Below are positions 8,611-17,877 of a stretch of DNA of 64,000 bases, piece after piece (the stretch's first letter is position 1; each line of letters begins with the position of its first letter). Below the pieces are notes generated by a model. It worked only from the letters and a program-made list of their open reading frames with translations, made no database searches and was not told where the DNA came from. A program made the position numbers and the translations under genes. This stretch comes from Saccharophagus sp. K07 (GTDB taxonomy: Bacteria > Pseudomonadota > Gammaproteobacteria > Pseudomonadales > Cellvibrionaceae), in assembly GCF_014336955.1 (NCBI RefSeq), contig NZ_QRAI01000003.1:310001-374000 (forward strand), written 5' to 3'.

Positions 8611-10755
8611 ATGTCCGATCTACAGGAAATCAAAAACGACTCCAGTGACCTGAACCTGGACAACCCCAACTATTTCATCAACCGCGAACTCAGCCACCTT
8701 TATTTCAATCAGCGGGTTTTGGCGCAGGCGATGGATGAGACCCATCCGTTGCTGGAGCGTTTAAAATTTCTGGTGATCTTCAGCTCCAACCTCGACGAAT
8801 TTTTCGAAATCCGCGTCGCCGGCCTGATTCAAAGTATTCGTTTTGAACGGGAAGTGACCGGGCCAGACGGCTTGCAAACCCGCGATTGTTTAAAGCTGAT
8901 CAGCGAAATCTGCCACGAAACCGTCCGCCTGCAATACGAAATCCTGAACGATACCCTGATCCCAGCTCTCGCGCATGAAGGCATCCAGTTTTTACGCCGC
9001 AGCCAGTGGACCGCCGCGCACGCTGCCTGGATCGAGGATTACATGATGCAGGAAGTGCTGCCCGTAATCAGTCCAATCGGACTCGACTCGGCGCACCCCT
9101 TCCCGCGCCTAGTGAATAAAAGCTTGAACTTTATAGTGGCGCTGGAAGGCAAAGACGCCTTCGGCCGCGACCTGGGCCTCGCCATAGTGCCGGCGCCGCG
9201 TTCACTGCCGCGCATCATCGCTGTGCCCGAACATATCAGCGGCAAGGCCAACGACTTCGTGTTTTTGTCATCGATGATCCACGCCCATGCCGACAAACTT
9301 TTCCCGGGCATGACCATCAAGGGCTGCTACCAATTCCGCATCACCCGCAACGCCGACCTGGACGTGGATATCGAAGGTATCGCCGACTTGGCGCGCACCC
9401 TGCGCGGCGAATTGCACTCCCGTCGGTTCGGCAACGCCGTGCGCCTGGAAGTGGCGGACAACTGTCCGAAAGAACTGACCGACTTTTTGCTGAACGAGAT
9501 CGGTTTGAAAGAGGACGATCTTTACCGCGTTAACGGACCGGTAAACCTGAAGCGGCTGATGCGCCTGCCCTCCATGGTGGGGCGGCCCGATTTGCTCTAC
9601 CCGCCGTTTACACCGAGCCTGCCCAAAGGCTTCAGCCGTAAAGACAATATTTTTGAAGCCATTTCCAAACGGGACTATCTGCTGCTCCACCCGTTCGAAT
9701 CCTTTACTCCGGTGATCCAGCTGTTGCGTCAAGCCGCGAAGGACCCGGATGTAGTCGCAATCAAACAGACGCTCTATCGCACCGGCCATGAATCGCCGGT
9801 GGTCGACGCCTTGTTGGATGCGGCGCGCAACGGTAAGGAAGTCACTGTAGTGGTCGAACTGCGCGCGCGTTTTGATGAAGAGAAAAACCTCGAACTCGCC
9901 AGCCGTCTGCAAGAGGCGGGAGCCGTGGTGGTCTATGGCGTGGTGGGTTACAAAACCCACGCGAAAATGATTCTGATCGTGCGCCGGGAAAACGGCCAGT
10001 TCAAACGCTATTGCCACCTGGGAACCGGCAACTATCACAGCAGCAACGCGCACCTTTATACGGATTATTCGCTGCTGTCGGCGGAACCTGCGATCTGCGA
10101 AGACGTGCACCGCATCTTCCAGCAGCTCACGGGTATGGGCAAAACCGAGAAGATGAACAAGCTCTATCACGCGCCCTTTACCTTGAAGCGCCAACTGCTG
10201 CGCATGATCGATAACGAGGCCAAAGCCAAACAGGAAGGCAAAGACGCGCGCATCATTTTGAAATGTAATGGACTGGCCGAATCCAAGATTATTCAAGCGC
10301 TTTACAAAGCCTCGCAGGCCGGCGTTAAGATCGATTTGATTATCCGCGGCATGTGCGCCCTCAAACCCGGCATCCCTGGCATATCGGAAAACATCCGGGT
10401 CTTTTCCATTGTCGGCCGCTTTTTGGAGCACTCACGCGTTTACTACTTCGCCAACAGTGAACCCAAGGTGTATTGCGCCAGTGCCGACCTGATGGAACGC
10501 AACCTCAACCGCCGGGTGGAAGTGTGCTTCCCGATTGAACAGCCCGACTTGGCCGCTCGCGTTCTCAACGAGTTGGAACTCTATTTGAATGATGGACGGC
10601 AACGCTGGGAGCTTCTACCTGAGGGTGTTTATGTACAGTCCTTTTCACCCGAGCATCAATCAGCCCAGTTGGAACTCTTGCGGCACTTCACCGCGCCGAG
10701 CCCGTCCAACCCCACATGGCCTGCATTGGTATCAATTCCGTCGGGGTCGAATTAA
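8611..10755 (+). CDS. ppk1: Polyphosphate kinase 1
   Basis: Reversible polymerisation of ATP gamma-phosphate into inorganic polyphosphate; membrane-associated. It has 714 residues, the usual PPK1 size. Domains in order: N domain (ELSHLYFNQRVLAQA), head domain, and two phospholipase-D-like C domains. The autophosphorylated histidine corresponds to KTHAKM (about residue 450), and the second conserved His/Gly motif is HLGTGNYHSSNA shortly after. The first C domain has IKQTLYRTG and the C-terminus has ADLMERNLNRRVEV. It has its own intergenic region upstream (139 bp after hemW). Start ATG 8611 is followed by a poorly conserved 20-residue N-tail. Confidence 0.97.
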   Translation: MSDLQEIKNDSSDLNLDNPNYFINRELSHLYFNQRVLAQAMDETHPLLERLKFLVIFSSNLDEFFEIRVAGLIQSIRFEREVTGPDGLQTRDCLKLISEICHETVRLQYEILNDTLIPALAHEGIQFLRRSQWTAAHAAWIEDYMMQEVLPVISPIGLDSAHPFPRLVNKSLNFIVALEGKDAFGRDLGLAIVPAPRSLPRIIAVPEHISGKANDFVFLSSMIHAHADKLFPGMTIKGCYQFRITRNADLDVDIEGIADLARTLRGELHSRRFGNAVRLEVADNCPKELTDFLLNEIGLKEDDLYRVNGPVNLKRLMRLPSMVGRPDLLYPPFTPSLPKGFSRKDNIFEAISKRDYLLLHPFESFTPVIQLLRQAAKDPDVVAIKQTLYRTGHESPVVDALLDAARNGKEVTVVVELRARFDEEKNLELASRLQEAGAVVVYGVVGYKTHAKMILIVRRENGQFKRYCHLGTGNYHSSNAHLYTDYSLLSAEPAICEDVHRIFQQLTGMGKTEKMNKLYHAPFTLKRQLLRMIDNEAKAKQEGKDARIILKCNGLAESKIIQALYKASQAGVKIDLIIRGMCALKPGIPGISENIRVFSIVGRFLEHSRVYYFANSEPKVYCASADLMERNLNRRVEVCFPIEQPDLAARVLNELELYLNDGRQRWELLPEGVYVQSFSPEHQSAQLELLRHFTAPSPSNPTWPALVSIPSGSN

Positions 10756-10779
10756 CCCGCGCAGAACTATGTCGCTGAG

Positions 10780-10806
10780 CCAGTGCCGAACCCTAGACGG
10801 CACTGG
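10780..10806 (+). terminator. Inverted repeat after ppk1
   Basis: Nine-base arms ccagtgccg (10780-10788) and cggcactgg (10798-10806) around a 9-nt loop, 25 bp after the ppk1 stop. No T-run follows, so termination strength is uncertain. Confidence 0.4.
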
Positions 10807-10839
10807 GCCAGCGGATAAACTTGCCCAGCGGAATAAGAC

Positions 10840-10868
10840 TTGTTCAGTAGGGGTTCTCACCTTAAAAT
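10840..10868 (+). promoter_or_regulatory. Candidate sigma70 promoter for trxA
   Basis: A -35 ttgttc at 10840-10845, exact 17-bp spacer, and -10 taaaat at 10863-10868, placed 36 bp before the trxA start codon. The -10 matches five of six consensus bases and the -35 about four of six. Confidence 0.5.
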
Positions 10869-10904
10869 CGCGCGTTTGCGCTGTACCGTCCTGGAGATCA
10901 CATC

Positions 10905-11228
10905 ATGAGTAAAATCGTAAACGTTACCGACGAGACCTTTGAGCAGGAGGTACTGAAATCAGACCTGCCCGTGCTGGTGGATTTCTGGGCACCCTGGTGC
11001 GGTCCCTGCAAAATGATCGCGCCGGTTTTGGAAGAGATGAGCGGTGTCTACGAAGGCAAACTCAAAATCGTCAAAGTCGACGTGGACGTCAACCGCAACG
11101 CTCCGTCCACTTACAACGTGCGCGGCATCCCGACCTTGATTTTGTTTAAGCAGGGTAAAGCGGAAAGCACTAAAGTCGGTGCATTGTCACGTACACAACT
11201 CACCGCCTTTATTGACTCCTCTCTTTAA
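10905..11228 (+). CDS. trxA: Thioredoxin
   Basis: Small cytoplasmic dithiol oxidoreductase of 107 residues that reduces disulfides in ribonucleotide reductase, methionine sulfoxide reductase and others. The active site is FWAPWCGPCKMIAP at about residues 27-40. The cis-proline is in RGIPTLILF and the C-terminal helix ends FIDSSL. It lies between ppk1 and rho, and the trxA-rho pairing is common in gammaproteobacteria. A ribosome-binding ggaga lies about 8 bp before the ATG. Confidence 0.97.
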   Translation: MSKIVNVTDETFEQEVLKSDLPVLVDFWAPWCGPCKMIAPVLEEMSGVYEGKLKIVKVDVDVNRNAPSTYNVRGIPTLILFKQGKAESTKVGALSRTQLTAFIDSSL

Positions 11229-11250
11229 TAGGTTTTAAATGTTAGCTCTT

Positions 11251-11270
11251 GCGGGCCGTAAAAAGCCCGC
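11251..11270 (+). terminator. GC hairpin after trxA
   Basis: gcgggc at 11251-11256 pairs with gcccgc at 11265-11270 over an 8-nt A-rich loop, about 22 bp after the trxA stop. The stem lacks a following T-tract, so termination may be partial. Confidence 0.5.
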
Positions 11271-11289
11271 AATAGAGTTCCGACTGGCT

Positions 11290-11318
11290 TTGCACTCGGC
11301 AGAGATTGTGACTATACT
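11290..11318 (+). promoter_or_regulatory. Strong sigma70-like promoter for rho
   Basis: A -35 ttgcac at 11290-11295, a 17-bp spacer and a -10 tatact at 11313-11318. The expected start is near 11325, leaving a leader of about 270 nt before the rho ATG. This is the best promoter match I found in the window. Confidence 0.65.
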
Positions 11319-11597
11319 CAGCCAGCTAGCCGACCAAATCATTCGCACATCCCTCCCATCGGCAATCACCTCCTTGGATTTCTGCTAGTTCGATGGGCGA
11401 ATGCCATAGTCAAACCTTGTTCAGTGCTCCATTTGAATTTCCTCGATTTATTTCCTATGACTATTCATAACGTCTAGCAAAAAATTGAAGCGCGATTCTC
11501 CTGAATCACTTTTCCAAAAAATTTTTATAACAAATCTACAAGCTCGGCTTTCTCTCTGGCTGGCTAATCTGCAATCAACCACTTACACAATACGCAC
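11319..11597 (+). promoter_or_regulatory. Long untranslated leader of rho
   Basis: About 280 nt without a convincing reading frame separate the rho promoter from its start codon. The segment is C-rich and G-poor in stretches (for example cctcccatcggcaatcacctcc near 11350), the kind of unstructured cytosine-rich RNA to which Rho binds. In E. coli rho is autoregulated by termination in its own leader; the same arrangement is inferred here. No open reading frame or conserved riboswitch was recognised. Confidence 0.45.
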
Positions 11598-12857
11598 ATG
11601 AATCTTACCGATCTTAAAACCAAACCCATCGAAGAACTGATCGACATGGCAACTGCCATGGGACTGGAGAGCCTGGCGCGCTCACGCAAACAGGACGTTA
11701 TTTTCAACCTGCTTAAGCGCCACGCCAAAAGTGGTGAAGACATCTACGGTGATGGGGTTCTCGAAATACTGCAAGACGGTTTTGGATTCCTGCGTTCCGC
11801 CGGTTCCTCTTACTTGGCAGGACCGGATGATATCTATGTATCACCCAGCCAGATTCGTCGCTTCAACTTGCGCACTGGCGACTATATCAGCGGCAAAATC
11901 CGCCCGCCAAAAGAAGGCGAGCGTTATTTCGCACTGTTGAAAGTCAACGAAATCAATTTCGATAAGCCGGAAAATTCACGCAACAAAATTCTCTTCGAAA
12001 ACTTAACGCCGCTGTTCCCACAAGAGCGCATGGTTCTCGAAACCGGTAACGGTTCTACCGAAGACCTGACAGGCCGAATCATCGACCTGATTTCGCCCAT
12101 CGGTAAAGGCCAGCGCGGTTTGATCGTTGCGCCGCCAAAAGCCGGTAAAACCATCATGATGCAGCACATCGCGCAAGCGATTGCGCGCAACAATCCGGAA
12201 ACCTATCTCATCGTTTTATTGATCGACGAACGCCCGGAAGAAGTAACGGAAATGCAACGTTCCGTGCGCGGTGAAGTGGTTGCGTCCACCTTCGACGAAC
12301 CGCCTTCTCGTCACGTACAGGTTGCCGATATGGTAATCGAACGTGCTAAGCGTTTGGTGGAACATAAAAAAGACGTAGTGATTTTGCTCGACTCCATCAC
12401 TCGTCTCGCCCGCGCTTACAACACCGTTATTCCATCATCCGGAAAAGTATTGACCGGTGGTGTCGATGCACACGCACTCGAAAGACCTAAACGCTTCTTC
12501 GGTGCCGCGCGTAATATCGAAGAAGGCGGTAGCTTGTCCATCGTGGCAACTGCGCTGATCGATACAGGTTCCAAAATGGATGAAGTGATTTACGAAGAGT
12601 TTAAGGGAACCGGCAACATGGAGTTGCACCTGGACCGCAAGATTTCCGAAAAACGTATTTATCCTGCTATCAATATCCGCCGTTCCGGTACTCGGCGCGA
12701 AGATTTGTTGATGGGCGAATCCGAATTGGCGCGCGTATGGATTCTGCGCAAATTGCTCAACGATATGGAAGATGTTGCAGCGACCGAATTCCTCGTCGAT
12801 AAATTGAAGAATTTCAAAACCAACGATGAATTCTTCCTGTCGATGAAAGGCAAATAA
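11598..12857 (+). CDS. rho: Transcription termination factor Rho
   Basis: Hexameric RNA-dependent ATPase/translocase ending transcription at Rho-dependent sites. It has 419 residues, the E. coli-like length without the N-terminal insertion seen in some phyla. The N-terminus [18 protein letters not shown] is the Rho_N helix bundle. The cold-shock-like RNA-binding domain contains DGFGFLRS (about residues 60-67). Walker A is [12 protein letters not shown] at about 177-188, the Walker B region is [16 protein letters not shown], and the R-loop/secondary RNA-binding part is [19 protein letters not shown]. All key features are intact. Confidence 0.98.
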   Translation: MNLTDLKTKPIEELIDMATAMGLESLARSRKQDVIFNLLKRHAKSGEDIYGDGVLEILQDGFGFLRSAGSSYLAGPDDIYVSPSQIRRFNLRTGDYISGKIRPPKEGERYFALLKVNEINFDKPENSRNKILFENLTPLFPQERMVLETGNGSTEDLTGRIIDLISPIGKGQRGLIVAPPKAGKTIMMQHIAQAIARNNPETYLIVLLIDERPEEVTEMQRSVRGEVVASTFDEPPSRHVQVADMVIERAKRLVEHKKDVVILLDSITRLARAYNTVIPSSGKVLTGGVDAHALERPKRFFGAARNIEEGGSLSIVATALIDTGSKMDEVIYEEFKGTGNMELHLDRKISEKRIYPAINIRRSGTRREDLLMGESELARVWILRKLLNDMEDVAATEFLVDKLKNFKTNDEFFLSMKGK

Positions 12858-12933
12858 ATGCTCGCGCCGCAGCCAAATCGGCTGCGGCATTTCCCCATGC
12901 AGAGATTCTCTCTGCCAGATCCCATCTCATCCC

Positions 12934-14406
12934 ATGAAAGATCTGCGCGATTTTATTCAACTCCTCGAACAGCGCGGCCAACTCAAACGCATTTCTCAGC
13001 CAGTATCTCCCCATCTGGAAATGACGGAAATTTGCGACCGTACCTTGCGCGCATCTGGCCCAGCGCTTTTATTTGAAAATCCAACAGGCTATTCCATCCC
13101 GGTGCTCGGCAATTTATTTGGCACACCTGAGCGCGTCGCTCTCGGCATGGGGCAGGAATCTGTTGCTGCATTAAAAGAAGTGGGCGAGCTGCTGGCATTT
13201 CTCAAAGAGCCCGAACCACCTAAAGGCATGCGCGACGCCTGGGAAAAATTGCCGATTTTTAAACAGGTTCTCAATATGTCGCCCAAGGTGGTGTCGCGGC
13301 CTGTTTGCCAGGAAATTGTGTATCGCGATGAGGAAGTCGATCTCACAAAATTGCCGATTCAGACCTGCTGGCCGGGCGACGCTGCGCCATTGATCACTTG
13401 GCCGCTGGTGATTACCCGCGGGCCGCACAAGGAACGGCAAAACCTCGGTATTTATCGCATGCAGCTGTTGGGCAAAAACAAACTGATCATGCGTTGGCTG
13501 AGTCACCGAGGCGGTGCTCTGGATTTCCGCGAATGGCAGCAAGAACATCCCGGCGAGCGCTTTCCGGTTTCGGTGGCGCTAGGCGCTGATCCCGCAACTA
13601 TTCTCGGCGCTGTAACCCCGGTGCCGGATACACTCAGCGAATACGCATTCGCCGGTTTATTGCGCGGCGCCAAAACTGAAGTCAGCTGCAGTATCAGCAA
13701 TAATCTGCAAGTGCCTGCGTCAGCCGAGTTTATTTTGGAAGGTTATATTGAACCGGGCGAAATGGCCGACGAAGGTCCTTATGGTGATCACACGGGTTAC
13801 TACAACGAAGTGGAAAAATTCCCGGTATTTACCGTCACCACTTTGACCCACCGTCGCAATCCGATTTATCACAGCACTTATACCGGTCGTCCACCGGATG
13901 AACCGGCGGTATTGGGTGTCGCGCTCAACGAAGTGTTTGTGCCGATTCTAAAAAAACAATTTCCGGAAATCGTCGATTTTTATTTACCACCGGAAGGTTG
14001 TTCCTATCGCATGGCCGTGGTCACCATGAAAAAACAATATCCCGGTCATGCCAAACGCGTCATGTTTGGCGTCTGGTCGTTCCTGCGGCAATTTATGTAT
14101 ACCAAATTTGTGGTAGTGACCGACGACGATATCAACGCGCGTGACTGGCGCGATGTGATCTGGGCGATTACCACGCGGATGGATCCGGCACGGGATACGG
14201 TGCTTGTTGAAAATACGCCCATTGATTATTTGGATTTTGCCTCACCGGTTGCCGGACTCGGCTCCAAAATGGGTTTGGATGCTACGCATAAATGGCCGGG
14301 GGAAACCCAGCGCGAATGGGGACGCCCTATTACCATGAGTTCCGACGTTAAACAAAAAGTTGATGCAATTTGGGCGGAGCTCGGTATTTTTGAGGCTACA
14401 AAATAG
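12934..14406 (+). CDS. ubiD: UbiD, 4-hydroxy-3-polyprenylbenzoate decarboxylase
   Basis: Prenylated-FMN-dependent decarboxylase of ubiquinone synthesis, 490 residues, normal length. It starts [20 protein letters not shown]. Family features include the early LFENPTG strand, the catalytic-region sequence [21 protein letters not shown], and [27 protein letters not shown] near the C-terminus. It requires prenyl-FMN made by UbiX, which is not in this window. It follows rho by 76 bp and is convergent with the next leftward operon, from which it is separated by only 6 bp between stop codons. Confidence 0.97.
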   Translation: MKDLRDFIQLLEQRGQLKRISQPVSPHLEMTEICDRTLRASGPALLFENPTGYSIPVLGNLFGTPERVALGMGQESVAALKEVGELLAFLKEPEPPKGMRDAWEKLPIFKQVLNMSPKVVSRPVCQEIVYRDEEVDLTKLPIQTCWPGDAAPLITWPLVITRGPHKERQNLGIYRMQLLGKNKLIMRWLSHRGGALDFREWQQEHPGERFPVSVALGADPATILGAVTPVPDTLSEYAFAGLLRGAKTEVSCSISNNLQVPASAEFILEGYIEPGEMADEGPYGDHTGYYNEVEKFPVFTVTTLTHRRNPIYHSTYTGRPPDEPAVLGVALNEVFVPILKKQFPEIVDFYLPPEGCSYRMAVVTMKKQYPGHAKRVMFGVWSFLRQFMYTKFVVVTDDDINARDWRDVIWAITTRMDPARDTVLVENTPIDYLDFASPVAGLGSKMGLDATHKWPGETQREWGRPITMSSDVKQKVDAIWAELGIFEATK

Positions 14407-14423
14407 CTTTATTTAAAAGCTAT
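14403..14423. terminator. Short hairpin shared by two convergent stops
   Basis: atagcttt (14403-14410) and aaagctat (14416-14423) form an 8-bp A/T-rich stem over a 5-nt loop. It spans the stop codons of ubiD and the convergent barrel gene, and could act weakly in both directions. Confidence 0.35.
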
Positions 14424-16224
14424 ACAACAAATCAAAATACACCTTGTCGCGATCTTCCAGAGCGCGCAGGTTTTCCCGTGGATAAGGACCAAAATCCGCC
14501 TCATACGAGGTTGCGTAAGCGTAATGCACATTGGCACGGATACTTTTGCCGACGTTGAAACGCAAACCCAATCCTACATCCGACATAAGAGCCCATGATC
14601 CCGGTTGCTCCGGCGTATCAAAGACTGTTTGGCGCGCAGCGAGATGGCCGGCATCTTTGGTATCGCCATAGCCCATTTCCCAAAAAATATAGGGTTGAAG
14701 GGTTTTGGCCAAACGGCCTTGGCCAGGAATTTCAAAAATCCAATCTGCCGCTAAATATGCACCACGATCGGCGATGCTTTGGTTGACATGAAAGGCGCGC
14801 AATTTATTCGGTCCAGTCAAAGTAAACTGGCTGGTGCTCGGCAGAGATGTTTCCGTATATTGCCCGGCAAAACGCAACTGAATACGACTGTTCGCATTCA
14901 CAAATGGTGTTTTGACATATTTGATCAGCCAATAATTAAAGGAAACTGAAAGCGGATTTTTGTCCTGATAGATGCCCCGGCCTTTGACAAAACCACCGTA
15001 GGTTAACTGTATATCGCCCTGGTGCAACGCACGCCAGCGCTCCAGCAATCCGTCAAAACTCAAAACCACATCCAGATTGCGTACAGTATCGTCCAGCTCG
15101 TCTTCTTCGAGCGGCAACAGCCCTTCTTTATCTTTGATGTCCGATGCCACCTCCGACAGACGCAACTCCCCTGCCAGACTTTTTAAACGGCTGCGATTAA
15201 AAATATGGCGCAGCGATGCGTCATAAATTACTGAGCGTCCGGTCAAAGTTATTCCGGAAAGCGAATCCGACACAAAGTCATTGGTCGAGCCACCAATGGT
15301 CAGGCGTGTGCGCGGTGAAAAAAGTGGTAAACCGTAATGAAGTGATCCGTATAAAGAGTTGGATGGTTCGAAGGTGCCTAGAATGCCGATATGTAACTGA
15401 TCACCAAAACCACCGGGGTTGTACCAATAACCATCGGTGTATAAACGATATTCACCCGTGCTTTCGGAACCGTGATTATCAATTCGTGCATGGCCCGCGA
15501 AGGATTCTTCCTGCAATACATTGATATTAAGACGTGTATCGCCTACTTCGCTGCCGGGCTCAAAATATCCCTGCACAGAAAGTCCGGGCAGTTCATTAAC
15601 CAGATAGAGATGTTGCTCGATATTTTTTGCCGTTACCGGTTTATCGACAATAGGCGCAAAAATCGCTTCCACGGTTTTTGCGCGGTATTTTTTGCTATTC
15701 AACAGTTCAATCTCGCCCAGATTTCCAGGCAATAACGTCAAGACTACAACTCCGTCTTGTACCCGCTGCTGTGGGACATAGGCTTTGGCCAGAATAAAGC
15801 CGCGTTCGCGGTAATAGCGCGTTACTGTGTCAGCAACAATAAGAATCATGCCGACCGTAATGCCCTGGTTTTTGCGCTCCTCGCTTGGCCGCACAATCAA
15901 TTCAGGTGTTAGCTCTTTTTCTGCTATCCATTCAACCTGATCGTCCGAAACAAAACGAATCGTCTCTATTCGTTTATTCAGCGTTTCGAGGGTAACACCA
16001 AAATCCGGATATTCTTCGACGCCTTGAATGCGAATTTCCCTGATATTAAGGTGAGGTCCTGCCATAAAGTCCGGCTTTTCTTCTGGCGCATCCGGACTTT
16101 CCAACATGGGTTTGCGTTCCGCTTCTGGCTCATCCTCCGTATCCGGCATTTCCACAATAGCCGCCACTGCCGGCAAACTTATAAGAGAGGCGAGACATAA
16201 CACATTCAATAATTTTATTTTCAT
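14413..16224 (-). CDS. ShlB/FhaC/HecB-type (TpsB) outer-membrane transporter-like protein
   Basis: About 603 residues from ATG 16224 (MKIKLLNVLCLASLIS), with a signal peptide cleaved near AVA|AI and an acidic, proline-rich linker. A POTRA_2-type region follows (about 55-210, e.g. FILAKAYVPQQRVQDGVVVL), then the ShlB signature PGLSVQGYFEPGSEVGDTRL and a 16-strand-type barrel ending in aromatic YFDLLYSF, the BAM targeting signal. LRAF in NKLRAFHVNQS occupies the place of the conserved VRGF motif of FhaC. TpsB proteins export large TpsA beta-helix proteins, but no TpsA gene is adjacent. Instead the gene ends an operon with TonB/ExbB/ExbD-like genes 97 bp upstream. Its true role may be an outer-membrane partner of that complex. 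Confidence 0.85.
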   Translation of the reverse strand: MKIKLLNVLCLASLISLPAVAAIVEMPDTEDEPEAERKPMLESPDAPEEKPDFMAGPHLNIREIRIQGVEEYPDFGVTLETLNKRIETIRFVSDDQVEWIAEKELTPELIVRPSEERKNQGITVGMILIVADTVTRYYRERGFILAKAYVPQQRVQDGVVVLTLLPGNLGEIELLNSKKYRAKTVEAIFAPIVDKPVTAKNIEQHLYLVNELPGLSVQGYFEPGSEVGDTRLNINVLQEESFAGHARIDNHGSESTGEYRLYTDGYWYNPGGFGDQLHIGILGTFEPSNSLYGSLHYGLPLFSPRTRLTIGGSTNDFVSDSLSGITLTGRSVIYDASLRHIFNRSRLKSLAGELRLSEVASDIKDKEGLLPLEEDELDDTVRNLDVVLSFDGLLERWRALHQGDIQLTYGGFVKGRGIYQDKNPLSVSFNYWLIKYVKTPFVNANSRIQLRFAGQYTETSLPSTSQFTLTGPNKLRAFHVNQSIADRGAYLAADWIFEIPGQGRLAKTLQPYIFWEMGYGDTKDAGHLAARQTVFDTPEQPGSWALMSDVGLGLRFNVGKSIRANVHYAYATSYEADFGPYPRENLRALEDRDKVYFDLLYSF

Positions 16225-16320
16225 GCGCGCGATGATCCTTTCTGTAGGGCACATGCGATTCTACGCAAAATACACCTACAGAAAAGCGAAGCGGAAGATG
16301 AGATAAATCAGAAAAAACGA

Positions 16321-17319
16321 TCAGTGCGGCAAAAATTCGATTGGATAGCTGACCGTAATGGTCTCGACGTCACGCGCGCCGAACTGAAAATTGCGGATTC
16401 GCGCCAGCAGGCTGTCAACCAGACTCTGATCATTCAGCTCGCTGCTGACAACATCGATTTTGCTGACTGAGCCATCCGGTTTGATGGTGACGGCCAGGAC
16501 CAATTTGCCTTTCAGCGCAGGATTGTTGCGCCGCGCGCGGTTGTAGAGACTTTGCAGCTGACCTTTGTGACGATCAAATACCAGGATGACTTCTTCCTCC
16601 GAACGCACGCGCGACTTAGCCGCTTGCGTGGTCTCAGGCGTTTTGTTGGGATCCCGGGTTAGAGCCTCCTCGCTTGCCGCAACGGTTTGTTGTGCAGCAG
16701 TCAGCTCCGCAACACTGAGCTGCGAGGTGCCGGCTTGTGCAGCATAGCGAGCGCCATCCACCCCGCCGCTACCCTGCGCAGCATTGCTCGTAAAGACGCT
16801 GACATCGTGGCCCGCTGCTGTTTGCGCCCCACTGCCCGTGGTTTCGCGAATATTGGTACGCAGCTGTGCACCGACATCGGACGTATCGATCAAATCATTC
16901 AATTGACTTACATGCGCCAACAGACCGCTTTGGGAGGCAACTTCGCGCGCTTTTTCCTGCGCTTCTGTAAGCGGTTCACGCGTTACTGGGCGCTCGCGCT
17001 CCACGCGAACAGGAGGCGGTTCAACCGGCTTTTCCTCTGGTTTGGGTTTCTCCACCGGTTTTGGCGGTTCCAGAGGTTTTACCTTGGGCGGTTCCACCAC
17101 CACAGGTTTCGGTTCCTGTTTGCTAATAAATTTTGCAACCCGCTCAGGCACGTCGATGCGTTCACGCAGAGGTTTTTCCGGTACATCGATGCTCGATATA
17201 TAAATTCCGATAATGACCGCGACCACCACCGCAACAATAGCGGACACAACAAAAGCACGATCCTGCTTTTGATTGGGCTGCCACTGCACCGCGAGTAATT
17301 CGTAGTTAGCCAATGCCAT
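16321..17319 (-). CDS. AgmX/PglI- or TonB-like energy transducer
   Basis: 332 residues with one N-terminal membrane anchor (about 22-44, FVVSAIVAVVVAVIIGIYIS) and then a long periplasmic Pro/Lys/Glu-rich spacer (EPPKPVEKPKPEEKPVEPPP). A low-complexity Ala/Thr/Ser region follows, and a C-terminal domain of about 95 residues (EVILVFDRHKGQLQSLYNRA ... VSSELNDQSLVDSLLARIRN) ends in IEFLPH. The spacer is TonB-like. The C-terminal domain, with xxFxxG and a terminal hydrophobic strand, is the AgmX/PglI-type found in Myxococcus Glt proteins and in TonB-like proteins of marine gammaproteobacteria. It should span the periplasm and pass proton-motive-force energy from ExbB/ExbD to an outer-membrane partner. 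It follows exbD by 51 bp. Confidence 0.85.
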   Translation of the reverse strand: MALANYELLAVQWQPNQKQDRAFVVSAIVAVVVAVIIGIYISSIDVPEKPLRERIDVPERVAKFISKQEPKPVVVEPPKVKPLEPPKPVEKPKPEEKPVEPPPVRVERERPVTREPLTEAQEKAREVASQSGLLAHVSQLNDLIDTSDVGAQLRTNIRETTGSGAQTAAGHDVSVFTSNAAQGSGGVDGARYAAQAGTSQLSVAELTAAQQTVAASEEALTRDPNKTPETTQAAKSRVRSEEEVILVFDRHKGQLQSLYNRARRNNPALKGKLVLAVTIKPDGSVSKIDVVSSELNDQSLVDSLLARIRNFQFGARDVETITVSYPIEFLPH

Positions 17320-17370
17320 GTGCGGATTTATCTCTCAACGCATCGAAATAATGTAAACATCAAAATGACC

Positions 17371-17877
17371 TCAGCCCTTGGGTTTTGCCAGCTGATGCGC
17401 TGCAAAAGCAATTTCGGTGTAATTGGCTTGTTGGCAGGTCGCTAAAATTTTATGCAACAACGCGTAGGAAATATTTTCGTCCCCCATAATGGTGATCGCC
17501 TCGCCTTCCGAAGCATCGCTGATTTTCTGCAATTGTCGGTTGGATTTTTGCTGTTCCAACGCTTGTTTCAGAGGTTCAAATACTTCACCTTCGGCGACCA
17601 ATAAATCCTGAACTTTGGCAATTTCCCTACCCTGCAGCAAAACGCTATTGGGTGTGATACTTAACACTAAGGTTTCGCGCGGCACTTTAGTCGCGGTTGA
17701 ACGCGGCAACGCCAAATCTTTTTGACTGGGCAACTGCGGCGCACTGGAGGAGTTCACCAGCAGGAAAAAAACCAGAATGGTGAAAATGTCCATCAGGGAG
17801 ACAAGATTCAGCGGCGCACCCTTGGCAAAACGGTGATGGCGCGCCATACGGCGTGCGCGACGGGAAGGTGATTTCAC
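17371..17877 (-). CDS. exbD: ExbD/TolR-family protein A (proton-carrying Asp present)
   Basis: 168 residues with a basic cytoplasmic N-terminus (RRARRMARHHR), one membrane helix (LNLVSLMDIFTILVFFLLVN, about 23-42) and a periplasmic TolR/ExbD domain. The helix holds Asp30, at the position of the Asp essential for proton use in ExbD/TolR/MotB-like stators. It overlaps the upstream exbD paralogue by 4 bp (start at 17877, neighbour's stop at 17874). With ExbB it should form the inner-membrane motor energising the AgmX/TonB protein downstream. Confidence 0.9.
   Translation of the reverse strand: MKSPSRRARRMARHHRFAKGAPLNLVSLMDIFTILVFFLLVNSSSAPQLPSQKDLALPRSTATKVPRETLVLSITPNSVLLQGREIAKVQDLLVAEGEVFEPLKQALEQQKSNRQLQKISDASEGEAITIMGDENISYALLHKILATCQQANYTEIAFAAHQLAKPKG

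Noticed and set aside
9268-10431. 387-residue open frame on the - strand
   Set aside because: It is antisense to ppk1, whose motifs are all intact.
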